From assembly GCA_016794565.1 (NCBI GenBank), contig JAEUHQ010000124.1:62001-126000 (forward strand): 64,000 nucleotides of DNA, read 5' to 3'. The position numbers and the translations under genes are program-made. Below are positions 9,206 through 17,600 of this stretch, piece by piece. The DNA comes from Planctomycetota bacterium (GTDB taxonomy: Bacteria; Planctomycetota; UBA1135; UBA2386). A model generated the notes under the pieces. The model saw only the letters and a list, made by a program, of their open reading frames with translations. It made no database searches and was not told the DNA's origin. Position 1 is the stretch's first letter, and each line of letters opens with the position of its first letter.

Positions 9206-10252
9206 ATGCCCTGGAGCAAGTTCGACAGCAACCACGAGGCGCCGAAGGGCGACCGGACCCTCACCTACTGCCAGGCGATCCGCGAGGCGATCGACCAGGC
9301 CATGTGCCACGACCCGCGCGTGTTCTGCATCGGCCTCGACGCGGACGACAAGTTCGGCGTGTTCGGGTCGATGAGCGACCTCACGCACAGGGAGCGGGTG
9401 ATCGGTACGCCGATCTCCGAGAACGCGATGACCGGCGTGGCGCTCGGCGCTGCGCTGTCGGGTCTGCGGCCGGTGCACGTGCACCTGCGCAACGACTTCC
9501 TGTTGGTCGCGATGGACCAGATCGTGAACTACGTCGCGAAGTGGGAGGACATGTTCGACCGGCAGGTCCGCGTGCCGCTCGTGATCCGCTCGATCATCGG
9601 GCGCGGGTGGGGATGCGGGGCGCAGCACTCGCAGTCGCTGCACGGCCTCTTCGCGCAGATCCCGGGCCTCAAGGTCGTGATGCCGTCGACGCCGTACGAC
9701 GCGAAGGGACTGTTCTTCGAAGCGGTGAAGGACGACTCGCCGGTGCTCTTCCTCGAGCACCGCTGGCTCTACAAGAACACGGGCGACGTGCCGACGGGCA
9801 TCTACACGCTGCCGTTCGGCAAGGCGAACCGTCTGCACGAGGGAGGGAGCCTCACCGTGGTCGCGCCGTCCCTCGCGGCGATGCACTGCCTCGTCGCGTG
9901 CGAGCAGCACGGGCTCGACGTCGACCTGATCGACCCGCGCACGATCAAACCGTTGGACCTGCCGACCATCGTCGCGTCGGTCCAGAAGACCCGGCGTCTG
10001 CTCGTCGTCGACTACGACTTTCCGTTCGGCGGCTTCGGCGCCGAGGTGTGCGCGCGCGTCACCGAAGCGGCGTTCGCGCATCTGGACGCCCCGCCGCAGC
10101 GCATCTCGTTCCCCGACCGCGGCATGCCCGCGAGCGGTCCGCTGGAACGCGCCTACTACCAGACGCCGGACCGCCTCGCCGCCGCGATGCGGACGATCCT
10201 CGAGGGCGGGTGCGTTCCGGTCGGTGCGGCGAACGAACTGTCGACCCGTTGA
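9206..10252 (+). CDS. Thiamine-diphosphate-dependent E1 component, beta subunit
   Basis: 348 residues, partner of the alpha subunit 3 nt upstream. The family features are GTPISENAMTGVALGAAL (the catalytic Glu region), RPVHVHLRNDF, YVAKWEDMF, the GCGAQHSQSLHG loop and VMPSTPYDAKGL. The C-terminal transketolase-type domain shows GGSLTVVAP, DLIDPRTIKPLD and VDYDFPFGGFGAEV. Together with the alpha subunit it would form the usual alpha2beta2 E1 with two active sites at the interfaces. It sits between heptose-activation genes and a radical SAM gene, which argues for a biosynthetic role rather than central metabolism; the substrate is unknown. Confidence 0.86.
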   Translation: MPWSKFDSNHEAPKGDRTLTYCQAIREAIDQAMCHDPRVFCIGLDADDKFGVFGSMSDLTHRERVIGTPISENAMTGVALGAALSGLRPVHVHLRNDFLLVAMDQIVNYVAKWEDMFDRQVRVPLVIRSIIGRGWGCGAQHSQSLHGLFAQIPGLKVVMPSTPYDAKGLFFEAVKDDSPVLFLEHRWLYKNTGDVPTGIYTLPFGKANRLHEGGSLTVVAPSLAAMHCLVACEQHGLDVDLIDPRTIKPLDLPTIVASVQKTRRLLVVDYDFPFGGFGAEVCARVTEAAFAHLDAPPQRISFPDRGMPASGPLERAYYQTPDRLAAAMRTILEGGCVPVGAANELSTR

Positions 10253-10256
10253 ACCC

Positions 10257-11792
10257 ATGACTTCGTCGCACCGTCCGCTGGACCTGTTGCTCGTGAACCC
10301 CGGCGGGCACCGCCGCATCTACCAGAACCTCGGCAAGGACCTGGTCGCGAAGGAGCCGCCGATCTGGGCGGGCCTGCTGGCGACGGCGGCGCGGCACCGC
10401 GGTCACTCCGTCGCGATCCTCGACGCGAACGCGCTCGAACTCACGCCGGAGGAGACGGCTCGGCAGGTCGCGGACCTGGCGCCCGTGCTCACCGTCGTCG
10501 TCGTCTACGGCCACAATCCGAACGCGTCGACGTTCGCGATGCCAGGCGCCCAGGACATCTGCGAGGCGATCGCGCAGCACGCGCCGGAGCGGAAGGTGAT
10601 GCTGCTCGGTGGACACGTGGCTGCGCTGCCGGAGCGCACGGCGCGCGAAGAGAACGTCGACTTCGTGTGCTCGGGCGAGGGCGCCTACACGATCCACGAA
10701 CTGATCGAGGCGCTGCGCGCCGGCGGCGCGTCGCAGGATCTCGCGAGAGTGCGCGGGCTGCTGTGGTGGGACGGCGACGAGCTGCGCACGAACGCCGCGG
10801 CGCCGATCGTGCGCGATCTGCCTGCCGAGATGCCCGGCGTCGCCTGGGACCTGCTCCCGATGCGGCTCTACCGCGCGCACAACTGGCACTGCTTCGGTCG
10901 CGAGAGCCGTGAGCCCTACGCGGCGCTCTACACCACTCTCGGCTGCCCGTTCACGTGCACCTTCTGCTGCATCCAGGCGCCCTTCAAGGCGGGCGAGGCG
11001 GCTGCCGGATTCGATCCGTCACTGAACAGCTACCGCAAGTTCGACCCCGACCACGTGATCGCGCAGATCACGAACCTCGTCGACGAACACGGCATCCGCA
11101 ACATCAAGATCGCGGACGAGCTCTTCCTCCTGCACAAGGCGCACGTGGGCCGCATCTGCGACGGTCTCGCCGCGCTGAACGCGGACCTGAACATCTGGGC
11201 GTATGCGCGTGTCGACACGTGCCGCGACCACGAGTTGCTCGCGCGGATGCGCGCTGCCGGCGTGCGCTGGCTCGCGATCGGCATCGAATCGGCCAGCGAG
11301 AAGGTGCGTGCCGACGTCGACAAGGGCTACCGGCCCGAGGCGATCCAGAAGGCGATCGGCCTCGTGCGCGACGCGGGCATCCACGTGATGGGGAACTACA
11401 TCTTCGGCCTGCCCGAGGACGACCTGGGCACGATGCGCGAGACCCTCGACTTCGCGAAGTCGTTGAACACCGAGTTCGCGAACTTCTTCTCGGCGATGGC
11501 CTATCCGGGTTCGCAGCTCTATCGCGACGCGAACGAGCGCGGCTGGCCGCTGCCGGAGAAGTGGTCCGGCTACTCGCAGCACAGCCGGGACTGCCTCCCG
11601 CTGCCGACGAAGCATCTGTCGGGCAAGGAAGTGCTCGCGTTCCGCGACGCGGCGTTCCGCGAGTACTTCGACCGGCCCGAGTACTTCGCGGTGGTGGAGC
11701 GCACGTTCGGCGCCGAGACGGTGCAGGAAGTGCGGCGCATGGTCGCGCAACCGCTGGCGCGCGAACACGGCGCGGCGCTGGTGAAGGCGTGA
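10257..11792 (+). CDS. B12-binding-domain radical SAM protein
   Basis: 511 residues. Residues about 1-160 look like a cobalamin-binding Rossmann domain: LLLVNPGG, PIWAGLLATAARHRGHSVAILDAN, VVVYGHNPNAS, VMLLGGHVAALPE and CSGEGAYTI. The radical SAM core follows, with the [4Fe-4S] ligands C230, C234 and C237 in GCPFTCTFC, then IKIADELFLL, AIGIESASEKVRADVDKGY and MGNYIFGLPEDD. The family carries out methylations and other radical chemistry on unactivated carbons; the substrate is not predictable. It starts 4 nt after the E1 beta stop and overlaps the next glycosyltransferase gene by 4 bp, so it is likely part of glycan tailoring. The canonical DxHxxG cobalamin-ligand motif is not evident, so B12 may be bound base-off or not at all. 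Confidence 0.85.
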   Translation: MTSSHRPLDLLLVNPGGHRRIYQNLGKDLVAKEPPIWAGLLATAARHRGHSVAILDANALELTPEETARQVADLAPVLTVVVVYGHNPNASTFAMPGAQDICEAIAQHAPERKVMLLGGHVAALPERTAREENVDFVCSGEGAYTIHELIEALRAGGASQDLARVRGLLWWDGDELRTNAAAPIVRDLPAEMPGVAWDLLPMRLYRAHNWHCFGRESREPYAALYTTLGCPFTCTFCCIQAPFKAGEAAAGFDPSLNSYRKFDPDHVIAQITNLVDEHGIRNIKIADELFLLHKAHVGRICDGLAALNADLNIWAYARVDTCRDHELLARMRAAGVRWLAIGIESASEKVRADVDKGYRPEAIQKAIGLVRDAGIHVMGNYIFGLPEDDLGTMRETLDFAKSLNTEFANFFSAMAYPGSQLYRDANERGWPLPEKWSGYSQHSRDCLPLPTKHLSGKEVLAFRDAAFREYFDRPEYFAVVERTFGAETVQEVRRMVAQPLAREHGAALVKA

Positions 11793-13018
11793 CCGAGCCG
11801 ATCGCGACCGCGCTGGTCTCGACGTGGTCGAGCGCCGGATACCTGCGAGGTTGCCTCGACGACCTGGTGCAGCAGAGCCTCGGCGACCGGCTCGAGATCC
11901 TCGTCATCGACGCGTGCTCGCCCGAGAACGAGGGCGAGATCGTGCGCGAGTACCAGGGTTCGCACCCGAACATCCGCTACGTGCGTTCTCCGGTCCGCGA
12001 GTCGACCTCGGCGGCGTTCGACCGCGGCACCGCGATGGCACGCGGACGGTACCTCTCGACCGCGAACACGGACGATCGCCATCACCCGGAGTTCTTCGCG
12101 ACGATGGTCGCGGCGCTGGAGCAGCATCCCGAGTTCGGCCTCGCCTACGCCGACGCGCTGATCACGAACGGCGACAACGAGACGTGGCAGCAGAACACGG
12201 CTTCGAAGCGCTTTGCCTGGCCCGACTACACACCGGCCACCGCGCTGTCGTGCTGCCTGTTCGGCGCGCAGCCGGTCTGGCGGCGCTCGGTGCACGCAGC
12301 GGTCGGCGGCTGGGATGGCGGGCATCGCCACGCGAACGACCAGGACATGTTCCTCCGCATCGCGCGCAGATTCGGCGCAGTGCACGTGCGCGAACTGCTC
12401 GGGCTCTTCCTGCAGCGACCGGACAGCGTCGCCGGCAGCGGCAGCGGCGAGGCGACGCTGCGCTGTGCGATGGCGGTCTTCCGGAAACACCGGCGGGCGT
12501 GGGGGCTCGAGGAGGTGTTCCCAGGCCTCTGCACCGATCCGTCGCCGTTCGCACGCGCGGCGGCGTTGTTCGAGTTCGGCAATGCGGCCGTGCTCGGACC
12601 GTACACCGATGGCGAGTTCGCCCTTCGATGCTGGCAGCAGGCGCTCGCGCTGCCGCTCGAGGGCGAAGACGGCCGGCGCGTGCGCGATGCCTTCGCGAAC
12701 AACACCGGGTGCCTGTTCGCCGCGGCGGGACTCGGCGACGCTGCGACCAAGGCGTTCGCTGCGTGCACGGACCGCGACCTCGTGGCGCGGAATCGTCGGG
12801 CAGGGGCGGTGCACTCCCCGCTGCGGGCGACGGAGTTTGCCGGGTTGCCGCACGAGGTCGTCGAGGCGAGTCGCCGCACCCGGGGACTCCGGGTGGACGC
12901 GTCGGGACGCCTGTCTTGGTCGAATCCTCACTCGCAGTTGCCGTGGGACGTGTTCGACGGACCGAACGGCGTGCCGCTGCGCGGCTCCGCGGTCGTGCCC
13001 ATGCTGTCGGGCGTGTGA
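11789..13018 (+). CDS. Family 2 glycosyltransferase
   Basis: 409 residues with a GTG start in a 4-bp overlap with the radical SAM gene. The N-terminal GT-A domain begins ALVSTWSSAGYLRGCLDDLV, then LEILVIDACSPENEG, IRYVRSP, and the nucleotide/metal segment RYLSTANTDDRHHPEF. GGWDGGHRHANDQDMF carries the acceptor-side acidic residues. The C-terminal ~150 residues (from about 260) are helical with no recognised domain. It transfers a sugar from a nucleotide donor, most likely in building the surface glycan whose precursors are made upstream; donor and acceptor are unknown. It is the last gene of this overlapping run, followed by about 160 nt without a gene, in which I see only a 12-bp palindrome (13034-13045). 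Confidence 0.88.
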   Translation: MTEPIATALVSTWSSAGYLRGCLDDLVQQSLGDRLEILVIDACSPENEGEIVREYQGSHPNIRYVRSPVRESTSAAFDRGTAMARGRYLSTANTDDRHHPEFFATMVAALEQHPEFGLAYADALITNGDNETWQQNTASKRFAWPDYTPATALSCCLFGAQPVWRRSVHAAVGGWDGGHRHANDQDMFLRIARRFGAVHVRELLGLFLQRPDSVAGSGSGEATLRCAMAVFRKHRRAWGLEEVFPGLCTDPSPFARAAALFEFGNAAVLGPYTDGEFALRCWQQALALPLEGEDGRRVRDAFANNTGCLFAAAGLGDAATKAFAACTDRDLVARNRRAGAVHSPLRATEFAGLPHEVVEASRRTRGLRVDASGRLSWSNPHSQLPWDVFDGPNGVPLRGSAVVPMLSGV

Positions 13019-13179
13019 CGCGGTCGCGCGCCGGTGCCGCGGCACGCCGCACCCGCGCGGGGTAGCCTCGTGCGCGGATTCCGCGATTGCACGGAACCGC
13101 GCCGACTCGTCCGTTCGTCAGGCAGGCGTGCCGGGACGAGATCCCTGTCGACTCGTGTTCCCGGCCTCTGCCGCACCCC

Positions 13180-15138
13180 ATGAAAACACAGCTTTCCCTC
13201 CTGGCCCTCGCGGCCTTTGCCAGTGCCGTGTCGGCACAGAACCTCCTCCTCCCCGACAACCACCACCTCTACGAATCAGCGACGCAACAAGCCGCGACCA
13301 GCACGACCAACTGGTGGGGCACGACGGCCGCGGGTCGTCGTTTCCAGGTCCTCTACGAGGCGAGCCACTTCACGGGCAAGGCCGGCGTTTCGGGTCCGAT
13401 CCTGCTCCAACACCTCCGTTTCCGGGGTGAGGACGGCGAGGTGAACACGGGCGGGCAGGTCTACAGCAACGTGACGGTGAACGTCTGCAAGACCGCCACG
13501 GCAGCTGCCGGCATGAGCACCACGTTCGCCACGAACCTGCCGGCGTCGCTCGGCGGGACGTCGGCGGTGACGACGGCGCTCGGTTCGGTCGTGATCCCGA
13601 CCCTGACGGTCCTGCCGTCCAGCGGCTCGGTGCCGAACAACTGGAACGTCGACCTCGATCTCACCGCGGCGGTCCTGAGCGTCTTCGATCCGGCGACCGA
13701 CCCCGCCGGCCAGGTCAATCTGCTGATCGACGTCTCGTGGACGGGCTACGTCGCCGGGCCGGCCATTGCCCCGGCAACCGCGCACATCGCCATCGTTCCC
13801 ACGCAGGACACGACGGCGCACGGCGCGGGCGTCCGCGGTCGCGGTGTCTACGGAACGACGCCCGCTGCAGCCACCGGCACGTCGTCGACCGCGCCGCCCG
13901 TGGTCGGCGTCGAGTTCCTCGGTGGCGGCGGATACCCGACACTGATTCCCGCCAAGACGGAGTACATCGGTGCGTCGTGCGGTGGCAGCGCTTCCGGGTT
14001 CTACCAGCTCTTCTCGAACTGCAACCGCTTCGACTTGGCCAACTCCGGCCTCACGATGACGCCCGACAACCCCGTGACGCCGAACATCTACACGGTGTCC
14101 TCCGGAGCGCCGCCCGTCGACGTGACGAAGGTCGGGGTCACGCCGAACACGACCGACGACTCGGTGGTCACGTTCCCGCTCGGCTACACCTTCAACTACC
14201 CGGGTGGGAGCACGACGACCATCAAGCCGTGCACGAACGGCTTCATCTGGCTCGATCCGGCGATGACGGTGACGGACTACAACCCGACGCTGATCGAGTG
14301 GCTCGGCAACACCGCGGCGACGCCGTACACCGCCCGGGTGGCTCCGTTCTGGCACGACTTCGTCGGCACGCGCAACACGGCATCGCACCCGAACTGCGGA
14401 CTGCACGTCCTCAACGACACTGCAGGTGGCCCGGGCAACACGGTCACCTACGTGACGTGGCTCAACACCTCGTCGATCAACTGCGTGACCGGCGGCGGCC
14501 AGTCGGTGTGCACGATGCAGTGCGTCTTCTACGAGGCGACCGGCCAGATCGAGTTCCGCTACGGCTCGTTCACGGAGTTCTCTGCCTCCACGACCACGCT
14601 GAGCAACATCACCGGCATCGTCGGGTTCACCCGCGGCCGCATCGGTGGCGTCAACTCGGTCGATCCGCGTTCACGCGACCTGTCGCACGAAGCGCTCGTC
14701 CCGTTCACGACGGGCGTCGAACTCACCTCGTCGCCCCACATCTTCGCCACGTCGTCCCCGCTCGCCGCGGATCCGACCTATGGCGCGCGCATGTTCGGCG
14801 GCCAGTCGGTCACGTTCGGCGTCAGTGATGTCCCCGCGGGCACGGTGCTCATGCTGATCAACCTGGACATCGTGGCGCTGCAGCCGGGCGTGCAGGTGCC
14901 GGGCATCACGGCACCGGGCTGCATGATCAGCACCGGCGTCCCGCCGCTCATCTTCGGCTGGGAGTCGGCGTTCTTCCCGGGCGCTACGTGGAACGGCGCT
15001 CTGCCGCTCGTGATTCCCCACCTGGTCTGGGACGGCGTCACGATCACGGCCCAGGCGATGGAACTCGACATCGGCGGCGGCCCGAACCTGGTCAAGTGGG
15101 CCAGCGACACGATGAAGTTCACGGTCGGCCTCGACTGA
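13180..15138 (+). CDS. Large secreted beta-rich protein, tandem paralog A
   Basis: 652 residues starting at the ATG before a clear signal peptide (KTQLSLLALAAFASAVSAQ); an earlier in-frame ATG at 13087 would place 31 residues before the signal and is rejected. The N-terminal half (about 20-260) is Thr/Ser-rich with repeated strands. Residues about 270-480 resemble a nidogen-like (NIDO) sandwich: YTARVAPFWHDF, VTYVTWLNTSS, MQCVFYEATGQIEFRYGS, GIVGFTRGRIGG. The C-terminus carries APGCMISTGVPPLIFGW and ITAQAMELDIGGGP, a module that recurs in other secreted proteins of this window. The next gene is a clear paralog of the same size. No enzyme motif is visible; a structural or adhesive surface role is a guess. 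A strong hairpin follows the stop. Confidence 0.85.
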   Translation: MKTQLSLLALAAFASAVSAQNLLLPDNHHLYESATQQAATSTTNWWGTTAAGRRFQVLYEASHFTGKAGVSGPILLQHLRFRGEDGEVNTGGQVYSNVTVNVCKTATAAAGMSTTFATNLPASLGGTSAVTTALGSVVIPTLTVLPSSGSVPNNWNVDLDLTAAVLSVFDPATDPAGQVNLLIDVSWTGYVAGPAIAPATAHIAIVPTQDTTAHGAGVRGRGVYGTTPAAATGTSSTAPPVVGVEFLGGGGYPTLIPAKTEYIGASCGGSASGFYQLFSNCNRFDLANSGLTMTPDNPVTPNIYTVSSGAPPVDVTKVGVTPNTTDDSVVTFPLGYTFNYPGGSTTTIKPCTNGFIWLDPAMTVTDYNPTLIEWLGNTAATPYTARVAPFWHDFVGTRNTASHPNCGLHVLNDTAGGPGNTVTYVTWLNTSSINCVTGGGQSVCTMQCVFYEATGQIEFRYGSFTEFSASTTTLSNITGIVGFTRGRIGGVNSVDPRSRDLSHEALVPFTTGVELTSSPHIFATSSPLAADPTYGARMFGGQSVTFGVSDVPAGTVLMLINLDIVALQPGVQVPGITAPGCMISTGVPPLIFGWESAFFPGATWNGALPLVIPHLVWDGVTITAQAMELDIGGGPNLVKWASDTMKFTVGLD

Positions 15139-15176
15139 TCGACGGACGCATCGACGGTACCGCGTGTACCGAGTGC

Positions 15177-15212
15177 GAAGGCCCGCGCCGCATCCGTGCT
15201 GCGCGGGCCTTC
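15177..15212 (+). terminator. Hairpin terminator after paralog A
   Basis: GAAGGCCCGCGC pairs perfectly with GCGCGGGCCTTC (12-bp stem, 12-nt loop), 38 nt after the stop codon. No U-run follows. The stem core is nearly the same as in the hairpin after paralog B. Confidence 0.7.
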
Positions 15213-15355
15213 TGCCATCATGCTGTCCTCCCGTCCGGTGCGTGGTGCCGCTCGAACGAGGCGCGTGGATTCCGCTCCGTTGGATGCGCACGCGTCTTCA
15301 TTCCCGACCGCTTGCCGCATCGAGTTCTCCGTGCAACTCTTTGCCGCCAGCTGGC

Positions 15356-15361
15356 TATCCG
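15356..15361 (+). promoter_or_regulatory. Possible -10 hexamer (TATCCG) 7 nt before the start of paralog B
   Basis: TATCCG sits 7 nt before the ATG, which would put transcription start at or next to the A of ATG. No convincing -35 is visible. Confidence 0.3.
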
Positions 15362-15368
15362 CGCATCC

Positions 15369-17333
15369 ATGAAATCCCTTTCCATCCTCGCCATCGCGGC
15401 GTTTGCGAGCGCCGTCTCGGCGCAGAATCTCCTCCTTCCGGACAACCACCACCTGGGCGAACTCGCGACCCAGGCTCAGGCCTCCGGGTCGACGAACTGG
15501 TGGGGCACCACCGCTGCCGGTCGTCGCTTCCAGGTGCTCTACGAAGCGAGCCACTTCACGGGCAAGGCGGGCGTCGCCGGCCCGATCGACATCACGCACG
15601 TGAAGTTCCGCGGTGAAGACACCGAGAAGAACACCGGCGGTCAGACCTACTCGAACGTCACGGTCAACGTCTACAAGACGACGCTGACGTCGGCGACGAT
15701 GTCGACGACGGTGTTCGCGACCAACACGGCGCCGGTTGCGCCCGCCACGACGACGCTGCTGAAGTCGGCGACGATCCCGACGGTCGTCGTCGCGCCGTCG
15801 CTCGGCACCGGGCCCAACAACTGGATGATCGATCTCGATCTCAGCGCGGCCCTGCCGCTCGGCGTGTTCGATCCGTTGAACGACGCGGCGAGCGAGTTCA
15901 ACCTGCTGGTCGACATCACATGGACCGGGTACACGGCCGGTCCGGCGATTCCGCCGTCGACCGCGACGATCCCGATCATCGCGACGCAGGACACCACGGC
16001 GCACGGCGCCGGCATCCGCGGCCGCGGCATCTACGCCACCACGCCGACGGCGACTTCCGGTACGGCCAGCACGAGCCCGCCCGTCGTCGGGATCGAGTTC
16101 GCCGGCGGCGGCGGCTATGCGTCGCTGATCCCTGCCACGACCGAGTACATCGGTGCGTCCTGCGGCGGCTCCGCGTCGGGGTTCTACCAGCTCTTCGTGC
16201 ACAACCAGCCGTTCGACCTGGCCAACAACGGCCTGACGCTGACGCCCGACGTGCCTCCGCCCGCGGCGCCGAACTTCTACACCGTGTCCCTCGGGGCGCC
16301 GCCCGTCGACGTCACGAAGGTCAACGCGGTCGCCAACTCCACGATCGACGACGCGGTCCTCGCGTCGACGTCGATGGGATTCAGCACGCCGTTCCGGTTC
16401 CCGGGTGGATCGACGTCGTCGATCCGCCCGTGCACCAACGGTTTCGTGTGGATGGACGTCGCGATGAGCGCGTCCGACTCCACGCCGTCGCTCGTCGAGT
16501 GGCTCGGCAACACGGCGGCGACGCCGTACACCGCGCGGTTCGCGCCGTTCTGGCACGATTTCGACGGCGGTGAGAACACGGTGACGCACCCCGGTTCGGG
16601 CCTGCACGTGGTGGCCGAGACCGTCGCCCCCGGTGCGAACCGCTGCTGGGTCACGTGGCTCAACACCGGTGAGTTCAACACGGTCGCCGGCGGCGGCCAG
16701 TCGGTGAACACGCTCCAGTGCGTGTTCCACGAAGCGACCGGCGTCGTCGAGTTCCGCTACGGGGCGATGAGCCTCATCACCGACAGCAGCATCGGCAACT
16801 TCACGAACGGGATCGTCGGCTTCACCCGTGGCCGCATCGGCAGCGTCAACTCGGTCGACCCGCGTTCGCGCGACCTGTTGCCCGAAGCGATCGTGCCGTT
16901 CACGACGGGGGTCGAGCTGGCGTCGTCGCCGCACATCTTCGCGACGTCGACTCCGCTCGCCGCGGCCGCGACCTACGGCGCACGCCTGTTCGGCGGGCAG
17001 TCGGTGACGTTCGGCGTCAGCGACGTGCCCCCTGGCACCGTGCTGATGATGGTGAACCTGGACATCGTGGCCCTCCAGCCGGGCCTGCAGCTTCCGGGCG
17101 TCACCGCTCCCGGGTGCATGATCAGCACCGGCATCCCGCCGCTCATCTTCGGCTGGGAGTCGGCTTTCTTCCCCGGTGCGACGTGGAACGGCACCCTGCC
17201 GCTCGTGATCCCGCACGTCGTGTGGGACGGCGTCACGATCACCGCCCAGGCGATCGAACTCGACATCAGCGGCGGCCCCAACCTCGTGAAGTGGGCCAGC
17301 GACACGATGAAGTTCACCGTCGGCCTCGACTGA
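15369..17333 (+). CDS. Large secreted beta-rich protein, tandem paralog B
   Basis: 654 residues. The signal peptide KSLSILAIAAFASAVSAQ is nearly that of paralog A, and both continue with NLLLPDNHHL. Similarity runs end to end: STNWWGTTAAGRRFQVLYEA, FTGKAGV, GIRGRGIYATTP, TEYIGASCGGSASGFYQLF, GIVGFTRGRIGSVNSVD, and a nearly identical last ~200 residues ending KWASDTMKFTVGLD. Domain order is therefore signal peptide, beta-rich N-half, NIDO-like sandwich, shared C-terminal GC-module. A tandem duplication that has since diverged mainly in the N-half explains the pair. It has its own upstream gap (230 nt) and its own terminator, so it is probably transcribed separately from paralog A. Confidence 0.86.
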   Translation: MKSLSILAIAAFASAVSAQNLLLPDNHHLGELATQAQASGSTNWWGTTAAGRRFQVLYEASHFTGKAGVAGPIDITHVKFRGEDTEKNTGGQTYSNVTVNVYKTTLTSATMSTTVFATNTAPVAPATTTLLKSATIPTVVVAPSLGTGPNNWMIDLDLSAALPLGVFDPLNDAASEFNLLVDITWTGYTAGPAIPPSTATIPIIATQDTTAHGAGIRGRGIYATTPTATSGTASTSPPVVGIEFAGGGGYASLIPATTEYIGASCGGSASGFYQLFVHNQPFDLANNGLTLTPDVPPPAAPNFYTVSLGAPPVDVTKVNAVANSTIDDAVLASTSMGFSTPFRFPGGSTSSIRPCTNGFVWMDVAMSASDSTPSLVEWLGNTAATPYTARFAPFWHDFDGGENTVTHPGSGLHVVAETVAPGANRCWVTWLNTGEFNTVAGGGQSVNTLQCVFHEATGVVEFRYGAMSLITDSSIGNFTNGIVGFTRGRIGSVNSVDPRSRDLLPEAIVPFTTGVELASSPHIFATSTPLAAAATYGARLFGGQSVTFGVSDVPPGTVLMMVNLDIVALQPGLQLPGVTAPGCMISTGIPPLIFGWESAFFPGATWNGTLPLVIPHVVWDGVTITAQAIELDISGGPNLVKWASDTMKFTVGLD

Positions 17334-17358
17334 GCCCGACGACGGCTGCGGCCGACCT

Positions 17359-17396
17359 CGAAGGCCCGCGCGGCGTGATCGCCGCGCGGGCCTTCG
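17359..17396 (+). terminator. Hairpin terminator after paralog B
   Basis: A perfect 16-bp stem (CGAAGGCCCGCGCGGC with its complement) closes a 6-nt loop, 25 nt after the stop. It is among the strongest hairpins I see in the window and shares GAAGGCCCGCGC with the terminator after paralog A. Confidence 0.8.
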
Positions 17397-17561
17397 GCGT
17401 TCGTGGCTGCGGGTGCCGGCCACGAGGTCGAGACCGGGCTCCCGGGTCGGCGTGGCGCCATCGCATGCTCTCGTCGAGCGCAGCGACCACCGTTCGGGCT
17501 CGCCCGCGGTTTCACGTGCCGCGGCGGGCCGCCGCGGGACCGGCGCCCGGGCCACCGGGCA

Positions 17562-17594
17562 TTCAAGCCCGCGTCGCGGCACGCCCGATAGGAC
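17562..17594 (+). promoter_or_regulatory. Putative promoter element (TTCAAG ... CGATAGGAC)
   Basis: TTCAAG 17562-17567 and CGATAGG from 17586, with 18 nt between CAAG and CGAT exactly as at 5743 and 25363. The TAGGAC hexamer (17589-17594) ends 6 nt before the ATG of the RmlC-like gene, consistent with a leaderless transcript. The rest of 17397-17588 holds no gene that I can support. Confidence 0.38.
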
Positions 17595-17600
17595 CGGGGC

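Noticed and set aside
8249-10252. Calling the E1 pair pyruvate dehydrogenase
   Set aside because: No E2 or E3 gene is present and the setting is sugar-nucleotide biosynthesis, so a complex-bound PDH role is not supported.
13034-13045. GTGCCGCGGCAC palindrome after the GT2 gene as a terminator
   Set aside because: It is a perfect palindrome with no loop and no U-run; short GC palindromes are expected by chance at this composition.
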